A stretch of DNA of 52,784 bases from an uncultured Planctomycetales bacterium. Lineage in GTDB: Bacteria > Planctomycetota > Planctomycetia > Pirellulales > S012-138. Every line of letters starts with the position of its first letter. The first letter of the stretch is position 1. The notes under the pieces are model-generated. The model ran no database searches. It was given only the letters and a program-made list of their open reading frames with translations, and had not been told where the DNA came from. Positions 44,006 through 52,545 of the stretch are shown piece by piece. The position numbers and the translations under genes are program-made. The stretch is taken from NCBI GenBank assembly GCA_937982665.1, contig CALJLD010000281.1:1-52784 (forward strand). The letters are read 5' to 3'.

Positions 44006-45766
44006 TCATTGGGCGAGCATTTCGCCAACTTGCGCTGCCATCTTTGTGATTTGCCCCCACGCCAGCCACCCTCCGGCGACCAGCGCCCCGCCAAGCGAAA
44101 CCATCAAGCACACGTCACCTAGTTTGCTGGGCCGCAGCCTGGAATCGCTTTCTTTGAATCTCATCCATAGCGCTGCAATGCCCAACAGTGGCAACATCAG
44201 CGCTTGCATCAAACCAGCAAACAACACCAGCGCGACGGGATCATAACCGCCCAGGCAAATTGCGAACGAAGTCAACGGCAACAACACACATAGCAGCGTT
44301 GTCCACAGACGGCGCTTCCCTTCGCCAGCAAACTTCAACACAATCACGCTATCCGCCAAGGCCCTGGCGTTTCCTGCGTTGGCAACCAGGAACGTGGAAT
44401 AGAGCACCGCGACCGCGCCAACCAAGAAGACTACTCCGCCGGTCTGGCCGAACATCGGCACAAACTGCTCCGTCAGAGTGCTGACTGTGCGGATGCCTTC
44501 GGGATCGAGTTCTTGTCGATGCAGCACCGTCGCACCCAGCATATAGAAGGCGACGGTGGCGAACGTGTATACGACAAGCGACAACCAGGCGTCGATCCGC
44601 ATCACGCGAATCCAACCACGCGCGCGGCGCGCCCAACCGTCATCCTCTGTCCGCGGCCCAGTAAACCGGGCATAGCCTTTCTCAAGGCACCAATATGGAT
44701 AGGCCACCAACTCGGCGGAACCAACACCGATGATGCCAAATGTCGCCAGCGCCGTTGCTAGCGGGCGCACGTCGCCCTGGGCCTGCGGCCAGCCGAAACC
44801 ACCCAGCCAGTCGGCGATCGAAATCTGCAGATCCGGCCGCTGCGTTTGCAAGTGCAAACCCACCACCGCCGCCAACACTATCAACGTGAACAGTCCCACA
44901 ATCGTCATCGTGATGTTTTGCACAAGCTGATATCGCCCGTTGTAGAGCATGATCACGGTGATCAGCGTGGCAATCCCCGCCCAAATCTTGTCGTCCATCG
45001 TGTAGGGATTCAGCAACTGTTGCAGGTGGCCTAAGCTGCGCTGCTGGGTAGCCAACAAGCTGTCCCGGTCGGTGGGACCGACAATCAAGACATCGGCCTG
45101 GTCGGGATCATTTAGCACTTCGGTGACTCGGTTATAGTTTCGGGCGGAAGGTCTCGCCGTTCGCAGTTCTTCTCCAAAACGGCCATCCTCCAATTCGCTC
45201 AACAGCCTTTGCTTCGCATCAATTCGTGCGCGCAGCGTTGGGTTTTCTGCCGCACCGGAGGCCGCCTGCACTCGTACGTCGAGCAATGAAGCTTCAAACT
45301 CGATCAACTCATCCGGAGTTGGCAGTCGTACCGCATCGCGGAAGTCGCCCGAAAGCGGCGCTGTGATGGCCAAAGACTGGCCAACTCCCTGCACAATGCC
45401 ACCCAATTGGGCTGTGCTGGCGGCCATCATCGCCAACCAAAACCAGACGACCCAATTCGCTCGCCATCGCGGACCAGGCACACGATTGATGGCGGCCAAA
45501 GTCGTTTCGCCATGAGTAACCGTATGCCGCCCCAGCGCGATTTGAATAAAGACCTTGATGATGCAGCCGATGACAATCAACCACAGCAGGCTCATGCCAG
45601 CCTGAGCGCCGGTCTTTGTTGTCGCGATGAGTTCGCCGGAGCCAACGATGCTGCCAGCGATGATCAACCCTGGACCCAAGCGCAATAATGTGCGGCCAAG
45701 CGCGCGTGGCGGCTCTTCCGCAAGTGCCGCGTCGCGCTCGTCGATGATTTGAGGGACGCTCGTCAT
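44006..45766 (-). CDS. Nramp-family (metal-ion transporter-like) protein, atypical
   Basis: A 586-residue membrane protein with about eleven helices. The first helix reads LGPGLIIAGSIVGSGELIAT (residues 30-49), where classical Nramp has a DPGN motif; the sixth has IIGVGSAELVAYPYW in place of the classical MPH. So the usual manganese/iron ligands are not seen, although the fold is recognisable. Between helices 4 and 5, residues about 136-255, lies a soluble insert of about 120 residues, with a helical part (AKQRLLSELEDGRFGEELRT). The insert is probably in an extracellular or cytoplasmic loop. The cargo is uncertain; magnesium or another cation is possible. The ATG at 45766 lies in a tandem repeat. 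Confidence 0.82.
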   Translation of the reverse strand: MTSVPQIIDERDAALAEEPPRALGRTLLRLGPGLIIAGSIVGSGELIATTKTGAQAGMSLLWLIVIGCIIKVFIQIALGRHTVTHGETTLAAINRVPGPRWRANWVVWFWLAMMAASTAQLGGIVQGVGQSLAITAPLSGDFRDAVRLPTPDELIEFEASLLDVRVQAASGAAENPTLRARIDAKQRLLSELEDGRFGEELRTARPSARNYNRVTEVLNDPDQADVLIVGPTDRDSLLATQQRSLGHLQQLLNPYTMDDKIWAGIATLITVIMLYNGRYQLVQNITMTIVGLFTLIVLAAVVGLHLQTQRPDLQISIADWLGGFGWPQAQGDVRPLATALATFGIIGVGSAELVAYPYWCLEKGYARFTGPRTEDDGWARRARGWIRVMRIDAWLSLVVYTFATVAFYMLGATVLHRQELDPEGIRTVSTLTEQFVPMFGQTGGVVFLVGAVAVLYSTFLVANAGNARALADSVIVLKFAGEGKRRLWTTLLCVLLPLTSFAICLGGYDPVALVLFAGLMQALMLPLLGIAALWMRFKESDSRLRPSKLGDVCLMVSLGGALVAGGWLAWGQITKMAAQVGEMLAQ

Positions 45767-45795
45767 GCGCCGATCTTACCTGCGCCGATCTTACC
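45766..45795 (-). repeat. 15-base tandem repeat over the start codon of the Nramp-like gene
   Basis: TGCGCCGATCTTACC occurs twice without mismatch, at 45766-45780 and 45781-45795. On the coding strand each copy reads GGTAAGATCGGCGCA and carries the SD-like GGTAAG; the last A of the copy at the gene edge is the first base of the ATG. A change in copy number would move or duplicate the leader. Confidence 0.75.
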
Positions 45796-45860
45796 GCATG
45801 CCAGGCGCCATCGTCAGCGAAATCTCGCCCAACAGTCATTGGGGGGCGTGCAAAACCTCA

Positions 45861-45890
45861 CCACGCATCTATGCAACGTGGCGTGGCTCA
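45861..45890. repeat. REP-like inverted repeat at the end of the C45 gene
   Basis: CCACGC at 45861-45866 and GCGTGG at 45881-45886 form an inverted repeat, followed by CTCAA; the TGA stop of the C45 gene (complement of 45888-45890) lies inside it. A near-identical palindrome stands at 51281-51294. Shared sequence: GCGTGGCTCAA. Confidence 0.4.
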
Positions 45891-47555
45891 ATTCCCTTCG
45901 AACATTTCTTCAACCGTGAACGTCGTCCACTCGCGGTAGGGCGCGTCCCACATCTCGGCCTTCATCGAAGCAACGGAGACATCAAACTCTTTGACGTTAG
46001 GTCGGGTGATGATGGCATACTCCGTTGTTCCATGCGCCACGGTTTGCAGTAGTTCCTGCATTTCAGGCGTGCCGATCTCTCGCCCGGTGCGATACCACGA
46101 CGCCAACTTGTGTTTGCCGGCTTCGTATCGCCAGAGCGAAGAAAAACTGGGCTCGCGGCCGAAGACCAGATTTGGCGTTGCGGGCTCCACGCCATACACG
46201 CGATGATGATTGCTGCCGACAAGCGCCTGCGGCACGCGTGGTTCAACATCTTCCGCACGGCGGAAGGCATCGCCAAAACGGTCCCCCTCCAGAATGAAGG
46301 CCGGCGTCTCCTGCCCGGTGTATGGCACGGCAAACAACGTAACGCAGCCTGGTCCGCATGAACCGCCTGCGGCGTTGTCAAACGAGTCAACAAGTTGTTG
46401 CACACTCTCTGGCGTGGCGTCTGAGCCGAGTTTGGCCAGCGATTCGCGCATCGCCCAAGAGAAAGGAACAAGCTTGTCGACAACTCCGCCCGGTCCGGTC
46501 AGACCGGCGTTCTCCATCGTGTAGAAACCATCTTCATTGAAGCCGGAGATCGTCGCCACAAAGCCAGGCCACATCATTGAGACGTACCGCTTTTGTCCCG
46601 GCTCGTCCGGATCAACGGCAAACAACAGGAAGTGACTCACTGTCACACGGCGGAGATCGATCTCGCCATCCATGTTGCGACCAGTGATCATGCCGCCGCT
46701 GACATCAGTGCCCTCGGTTCGTTCTCCCCACGCGGCAAACTGCGTGCAGCTGGAACGCATCGCGCGGGTCTCAATGTATCCATTGATGGCATACAAATCT
46801 GTGAGTGAGAAATTGCGCCCCAGTTCCGGCACAAACAGGTTTGCGCCGGAGTCTTGCATGCCGGCAATCACGGCTTTGCATTCGGTCACGAATTCCTGCG
46901 GATAGGCGAAGTGCGTGTTGAGGAACTTTGCGAAGCCCTGCTCGTACGCGGACGCCGAGCGAAACTTCTCTTCCAAGATGTAGAAGCGGAAGAAGTCGAC
47001 GATCTGCGGCGCAACAAGTTTGCCATGCGCATAGCCGCGCGTTTGGGCATCGCCGCTAAGTTGCAAGACCGTGTAACCCTTCATCTGCCGCAACACACCG
47101 CCGGGGGCCGTTGCGGTTTCCTCAGAGAAGTGCGTGGGAGCCTGCAAAGTGAAGTTGATGTCGCTTGTGTCTTTCTTGGCGCGAAGTTGCGTGAGATGGC
47201 CAGAAGCCTGTGTGGCATACCAGCCCATCGGCTCGGGCCCGGCTGGGTCCCAACGCCCGTTATCGTTGGTGTCGGCGAAGGCATACACACAATAAGCTCC
47301 GGCTTTGACCGTCAGCGCGAACGTACCATCATCCGCACACGTGGCATCGCCGGGATCAGCCGTCGCGCGAAAGAATTCCTCCTTGCTGCACATGCGAAAG
47401 CGCTCATCGCCGATCTGCTGCAAGGGAAGCGCGCTGATGCGGACAATGCCTTCGCTTCCTTGCGGCCGCGTGACTTTGCCAGACAGCGTGACATCCTGAG
47501 CCAGCACGAAGGCCGGGGTTAGCCAAATGCAGAGAACGAGCGCGGACAACTTCAT
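45888..47555 (-). CDS. Secreted C45-family acyltransferase/hydrolase with N-terminal beta domain
   Basis: A signal peptide (MKLSALVLCIWLTPAFVLAQ) is followed by a beta-rich domain of about 125 residues (VTLSGKVTRPQGSEGIVRIS, YAFADTNDNGRWDPAGPEPM), resembling DUF2141-type or carboxypeptidase-regulatory modules. The catalytic part starts near residue 155 and matches the C45 Ntn-hydrolase group (isopenicillin N acyltransferase-like): YAHGKLVAPQIVDFF, then the candidate nucleophile Cys in MRSSCTQFAAWG, followed by GRNMDG and GFVATISGFNEDGFYTMENA. In this family the Cys is exposed by self-cleavage. AGGAG (complement of 47564-47568) supports the ATG at 47555. The next gene upstream, on the same strand, is a CocE-family hydrolase, 33 bases away. 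Confidence 0.84.
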   Translation of the reverse strand: MKLSALVLCIWLTPAFVLAQDVTLSGKVTRPQGSEGIVRISALPLQQIGDERFRMCSKEEFFRATADPGDATCADDGTFALTVKAGAYCVYAFADTNDNGRWDPAGPEPMGWYATQASGHLTQLRAKKDTSDINFTLQAPTHFSEETATAPGGVLRQMKGYTVLQLSGDAQTRGYAHGKLVAPQIVDFFRFYILEEKFRSASAYEQGFAKFLNTHFAYPQEFVTECKAVIAGMQDSGANLFVPELGRNFSLTDLYAINGYIETRAMRSSCTQFAAWGERTEGTDVSGGMITGRNMDGEIDLRRVTVSHFLLFAVDPDEPGQKRYVSMMWPGFVATISGFNEDGFYTMENAGLTGPGGVVDKLVPFSWAMRESLAKLGSDATPESVQQLVDSFDNAAGGSCGPGCVTLFAVPYTGQETPAFILEGDRFGDAFRRAEDVEPRVPQALVGSNHHRVYGVEPATPNLVFGREPSFSSLWRYEAGKHKLASWYRTGREIGTPEMQELLQTVAHGTTEYAIITRPNVKEFDVSVASMKAEMWDAPYREWTTFTVEEMFEGN

Positions 47556-47588
47556 GTCAAGAACTCCTGCGGGGATGAAGCTTCCATC

Positions 47589-49475
47589 TTAATCAATAAT
47601 CGATAGCCGGATACGCGAAGGATACTTCGGCGAGAAATACACGCGCTGCTCGGCCGGCTGATAGTCTTCGGCTTTGGCCGTCGGGATGTTCACAAACTGC
47701 TGTGGGTTGCGATCAATCAGCGGAAACCAACTGCTTTGGATTTGCACCATGATCCGATGCCCTGCGCGGAACATGTGGTTGCGCGTGCGAAGGTTGATGT
47801 TGAACTCCGTGACCTTGCCCGGCTCAAGCGGAGCAGGTGTTTTGAAGCTCTCGCGAAACTTCCCGCGCAACACGTCATCGGCAATCATCAGTTGATAGCC
47901 GCCCATCTCCGGTTTAGGTTCGTATTGTTCCGGGTAGACGTCAATCAACTTCACCACCCAGTCAGCATCAGTGCCACTTGTGCTGGCGAAGAGTTGCATC
48001 TCGATCAAGCCGGCCAGAGCAACATCTTCTTCCAACGGCTCTGTCACGAAGTTGAGTACGTCAGGGCGATCGCTGACAAACCGTTGGTCCTCCACTTTCC
48101 AAAGCTTGCCGGAGCGGCCGAACCGCGGATCAGAGCTGCCTGCCAGCCCGGACCAGAATCCCAGTATCGGACGCGCGCTGAAGGGCACCGGCCGCGCTGG
48201 ATCAGAAACATAGCTGGCGAACTCTTCGCCGCCCGCTTTCGGTCGATCGAACGACAGCGACTCTGCTTCGCCCAAATACAAGTCGGTGAGTTCCTCCTTC
48301 GTGATCGGCGGCCAGGCGTCAAACTCCTGCCAGCGATTGGTGCCCGTCTGGAACAAGATCGCTTCGGGCAAGTCGAGTTCGCCTTTATCCTTCAAGTACT
48401 TCGCGAAGAACATAGACTCCAACTGCTGATAATCGGCCACCGTGTCCGTCCCAAACTCGTATGCCCCGAGTCGATCGCGCGGACCACCGGCCCACTGCCC
48501 ATGCGCCCAGGGACCAACCACCAACCAGTTGAGGTCATCTGTATCAACGGACTCCAGCTTGTCATACAGATCAAGCTGGCCGCCCAGGTTCTCCGCATCC
48601 CACCAGCCCACGACATTCAACGTGGGCACGGTGACTTGCTTGAAGTGTTGCAGTGCGCCGCCCGCTTCCCAAAACTCGTCGTACGTTGAATGCTCCAAGA
48701 AGTTGTTCCACGTCGGCGAGACCCCGTGCAGGTACTTCTCGTTCATGTTGGAAAGCGGGCCGAGATCCAGAAAGAACTCATACGTATCAATCTGGTCGTA
48801 GGGAAAAGGTGCGTTCTCCTTTGGGTCGAAATCAAACAGGTATGGCAACTCCGCACTCGGTTGCAAGCGAAATGCACCGAAGTGATAGAAGTCATCGCCA
48901 ATGAAATAGTCCGACGGCGACGCCTGAGGGCTGGCCGCTTTCAACGCAGGATGAGGCGTCACCAAAGCCATCGTCACGTACCAGCCAGGATAGCTCACGC
49001 CCAGCATGCCCACGCGACCATTGTTCCGCGGCACATTGTTGATCAGCCAGTCGATGGAATCATACGCATCCGTGCAGGCGTCAATCGCTGACTCGTCCTG
49101 CAAGTGTCGCACGGGGCGGTTCCACTCAAACTTGCCTTGTGAGCCATGTCGGCCCCGCGCGTCTTGCACCACGATGATGTAACCATCTTCGGCCAATTGG
49201 CGAAACGTCGTGCCCAAGTAACGCGTGTTGCCGCCATTGGGATTCGACGCCCGATACGGCGTCCGCAGAAACAGAAACGGCAGGTCTTCCGATTGATCGC
49301 GCGGCGTGTAGATCTCGGTGTAGAGTTCGATGCCATCGCGCATCGGAATCATCACCGACTGCTTGTTGTACTCGGCTGCGCGCGCAGCATTCGCGGCGAA
49401 CAAGAGCAAGCCGCCAACAACCAGACAAAAACAAGACCGCCAGACGAGAGCGGCACGACCGCACCAAAGACTCAT
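47589..49475 (-). CDS. Secreted CocE/NonD-family alpha/beta hydrolase
   Basis: A 628-residue enzyme of the X-Pro dipeptidyl-peptidase S15/cocaine-esterase type. The ATG at 49475 gives MSLWCGRAALVWRSCFCLVV, a signal peptide, with GGAG nine bases upstream; the frame is open to 49514. Residues about 35-300 are the alpha/beta hydrolase, with the nucleophile serine in GRVGMLGVSYPGWYVTMALV and the histidine in VVGPWAHGQWAG. The C-terminal half is the jelly-roll domain of the family, including RTRNHMFRAGHRIMVQIQSS. Members split esters, amides and beta-lactam side chains (glutaryl-7-ACA acylase, alpha-amino-acid ester hydrolase). Substrate here is unknown. Confidence 0.88.
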   Translation of the reverse strand: MSLWCGRAALVWRSCFCLVVGGLLLFAANAARAAEYNKQSVMIPMRDGIELYTEIYTPRDQSEDLPFLFLRTPYRASNPNGGNTRYLGTTFRQLAEDGYIIVVQDARGRHGSQGKFEWNRPVRHLQDESAIDACTDAYDSIDWLINNVPRNNGRVGMLGVSYPGWYVTMALVTPHPALKAASPQASPSDYFIGDDFYHFGAFRLQPSAELPYLFDFDPKENAPFPYDQIDTYEFFLDLGPLSNMNEKYLHGVSPTWNNFLEHSTYDEFWEAGGALQHFKQVTVPTLNVVGWWDAENLGGQLDLYDKLESVDTDDLNWLVVGPWAHGQWAGGPRDRLGAYEFGTDTVADYQQLESMFFAKYLKDKGELDLPEAILFQTGTNRWQEFDAWPPITKEELTDLYLGEAESLSFDRPKAGGEEFASYVSDPARPVPFSARPILGFWSGLAGSSDPRFGRSGKLWKVEDQRFVSDRPDVLNFVTEPLEEDVALAGLIEMQLFASTSGTDADWVVKLIDVYPEQYEPKPEMGGYQLMIADDVLRGKFRESFKTPAPLEPGKVTEFNINLRTRNHMFRAGHRIMVQIQSSWFPLIDRNPQQFVNIPTAKAEDYQPAEQRVYFSPKYPSRIRLSIID

Positions 49476-49624
49476 GCTCACACACTCCGCAACAAGGGCA
49501 CAAACCGTAGACACTTACGGTTGTACCCTCGCCGCGGAAGTGGCTCCAGCATTTGACGAAGAAACTACGGATTGCGCGCTGGTTGCTACCGATCGCTAAT
49601 GCAAGCCGCGCTGCGGCAGAGCTG

Positions 49625-51165
49625 CTAATCGTCATCCCGACGAAACGTCTCGACCATGCTGGAGAAACCCACTTGTTGAGCCTGTTGATTTCCCAGGAAC
49701 TCGAAGAAGACCTCATCCGTTGGCCGGACGACATGCGCGTGGAATCGGGGCGAGTCTTGCAGCGGGCGGAGTTCCTCTCGAATCACGCCCCACTCCAATT
49801 CCAATGTGCCGTTGTTCGCGCGAATTGCGACGGTGCCAAACAACGGATGCGTATAGCTGCCAACATACGCGGACAGATCGCGCGATGGCGTTGCAGCGTA
49901 GGTAACCGCAGAATCGGCCGCCTGCTGTTGAACTCGTGCCAACGTGGTTTGTAACGCGGTCAATTCGTCCGCCAACCTCGTCGCCGCATCGGGCTTGCCA
50001 AGGAACTCGTCATAAACAGCCGCGTTCAGTGCTTCCAACACGCTTGCGCTCATCGCGCCGCCATTTCCCAGCACGGCAACGCCCAGTCCGTACTCAGGCA
50101 GAAACGCCACGTTGCTGTAGTATCCGGCAAAGCCGCCGGGACGATGGATGACGGTCGCGTCTCCATACTTGCCGATATCCCAGCCAATCCCCCATGCATG
50201 ACGGCGGTAGTTAATGAACTCACGGTTCTGCGGCACAACTTCCGAAGTCACAAACTCGATGACGTCCGCTTCGATGACTTGCTCGCCATCCAGTTTGCCG
50301 GCGTTCATTGCGGCAGCGGCAAGGCGAATCAAATCGCTGGCTGTGGAAAGGTGTCCTCCGGCCGGTCCCATATTCTCATCGGACTTGGCCAGCTTGATTC
50401 GTGCCTGACCGTTCGCGCCGATGTCGTGCGGCATCGCGACTTGATCTTCTTCGACGGTCGAGCGATACGCGGTGGTGTGTGTCATTCGCAGCGGCGTAAG
50501 CACCTCGCGCTCCACAACGCGCTTCCAGCCAAAGGTCTCTTCCGGTGAGAGCAACAATCCCGTCAAGTCGTAACTGATGTTCGCGTAACGGAAGTCGCGA
50601 TTCTCGCGTAGTGGGAGATACTGCATCAGGTCGCGCAGTTGCTGATTCGTATAGTTGCCGACGAAGGCCACTCGCATAGAGAGGGCGCTTGCGACAGCCC
50701 ATGCGTGTGCGTGAGCAAGTCCTGCACGCGAACCGCTGCCGGCTCATAACCGGCGGGGAACTTCACACCGGGAAAGGCTTCCGCCAGCGTGGCGTTGAAG
50801 TCCAGCTCGCCGCGATGATTGAGTCGTGCGGCCGCCAGCCCTGTCAGCGCTTTGGTTGTTGAAGCGATGTAGAATCGCGACTCGCGATCGACCTGGCGTC
50901 CGGTTGCCAGGTCTGCGATGCCGAACCCGCCGTCCCACATTGTGCCGTCTTGCGTACACAGCCCGACCTGAAAGCCCGGTATCAAGTTGGCCTCTTCCAC
51001 TTGTTTGATAAACGGCAACACGCGGTTGGCCAGCGCTTGCGAGTCCTGTGCATTCGCAACGGGCGATGAAGTTGCTGTTGTCGGCCAGTCGGCATCCGCC
51101 GAACCTGCCAGGCTACTGAGAATCACTCCGGTGACGATCACGTTGCGTAGTTGGATTGCACTCAT
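49625..51165 (-). pseudogene. Serine beta-lactamase-fold hydrolase, frameshifted
   Basis: Two frames together make one class C beta-lactamase/esterase-like protein. The N-terminal part starts at ATG 51165 (GAGGA upstream; signal peptide in the first 25 residues) and has the SxxK nucleophile in FYIASTTKALTG (S102, K105) and DLLTHTHGLS. It then runs out of family sequence and stops at 50626. The other frame takes over at ATG 50677 with RVAFVGNYTNQQLRDLMQYL and RYANISYDLTGLLLS, and continues to 49625 with GHLSTASDLIRLAAA and HRPGGFAGYYSNVAF. The change of frame is between about 50678 and 50705 and matches a loss of one base. A sequencing error is possible; otherwise the gene is dead. Confidence 0.82.
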
Positions 51166-51280
51166 TTCGTTCCTCAAAGTCGTTCGCCCACATTTTGATT
51201 TGGCCGCCGTTAGTTCACACACGGGGCAGTATTGCGAAGTGGCCGACGCGCGTATTGAACAGATGAAACATGGGAGTTGC

Positions 51281-51300
51281 CCACGCTGGCGTGGCTCAAC
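51281..51300. repeat. REP-like palindrome upstream of comM
   Basis: CCACGC at 51281-51286 and GCGTGG at 51289-51294 form a perfect inverted repeat with a two-base centre, followed by CTCAA. It shares GCGTGGCTCAA with the repeat at 45861-45890. It lies in the 205-base divergent gap between the beta-lactamase-like pseudogene and comM. Confidence 0.45.
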
Positions 51301-51370
51301 CCTTGCGACCGTCGCCGCGCGCAAGCAGAATACGGCCACACCTTATCCACCAACTTGTGCCCGGGGCCAA

Positions 51371-52545
51371 ATGCTTGCCAAGCTGACAACGTTTTCGCTC
51401 CTCGGGATTGATGCCTTACCGGTTGAGGTCGAGGTGGACGTCTCGCCCGGTGCGCTCCCCAAGACGGTGCTGGTCGGCTTGCCGGAAGCGGCCGTCCGCG
51501 AGAGCACGCATCGTGTCGAACGCGCGATCGTCAACACCGGCTATCAGCGTCCGCAAGCCCGAGTTGTGATCAACCTCGCTCCGGCCGAACTCCCCAAGCA
51601 AGCCGCGTCGTTTGATCTTCCCATCACGCTGGGCATTCTGGCCGCCAGTGGGCAAATCGAGAGTGAGTTGCTCAACCGCTATGCCGTGGTTGGCGAACTT
51701 GCTCTGGAAGGGAGCACGCGACCGTTGCGCGGAGCGCTCTCCATCGCCATGGCCGCTGCCAAAGAAGCCGGTTTGCATGGGCTGTTGGTCCCCAATGCCA
51801 GTGCCGCGGAAGCCGCCGTGGTGGAAGGGATCGAGGTCATTCCCGTCGGTTCGCTGGCCGAAGCGATTGGCTTTCTCACCGGCGAGTTGGAGATCACGCC
51901 CACGCCGGCGCGATTGGAACAGCTGTTTGAGGAACTCGGCGCGTACGATGTCGACTTCGCCGATGTCCGCGGACAAGAGATGGCCAAGAGGGCGATCACC
52001 GTTGCCGCCGCCGGCTCACACAACTTGCTGATGGTTGGACCGCCTGGTTCAGGAAAAACCATGTTGGCGAAGCGGATGCCCAGTATCCTGCCGCAACTTT
52101 CGCCGGCGGAGTCCATTGAAACGTCGCGAATCTATAGTGCTGTCGGCTTGTTGCCGGCCGGTCAACCGCTTGTCGCCACGCGGCCCTTCCGTTCGCCGCA
52201 CCACACCATCAGTAACGCAGGCTTGGTCGGCGGCGGTTCCATGCCCGCGCCGGGCGAAATCTCGCTCAGTCATCATGGCGTGTTGTTCCTGGACGAGTTG
52301 CCGGAGTTCAATCGTCAGACGTTGGAAGTCCTCCGCCAGCCGCTGGAAGATCGCACGGTGACCATCAGCCGCGCACTTTCCAGCACGACGTTCCCGGCCA
52401 ACTTCATGTTGATCGCGGCGCTCAATCCGTGTCCTTGCGGCTTTCGCAATGATCCGCGCCGCGATTGCCATTGCTCGATCCCTCAGATCGAACGCTACAT
52501 GGCAAAGATCTCCGGCCCGCTTCTCGACAGAATCGATATTCAGGT
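51371..52545 (+). pseudogene. comM: ComM/YifB Mg-chelatase-like AAA+ ATPase, interrupted by insertion
   Basis: ATG at 51371 (MLAKLTTFSLLGIDALPVEV) begins a YifB/ComM protein, an AAA+ helicase-like ATPase that helps branch migration in natural transformation in other bacteria. The Lon S5-like N-domain ends near residue 190; DVRGQEMAKRAITVAAAG then opens the AAA+ domain with Walker A GPPGSGKTMLAKR, RPFRSPHHTISNAGLVGGGS, Walker B in GVLFLDELPEF, and NPCPCGF with the following CHC zinc-finger-like segment. Family sequence ends at GPLLDRIDIQV (about 52545), where relatives continue with EVP. The frame stays open to the right edge (471 codons in all) but encodes unrelated sequence. About 390 residues of a protein usually near 500 remain. 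Confidence 0.85.
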
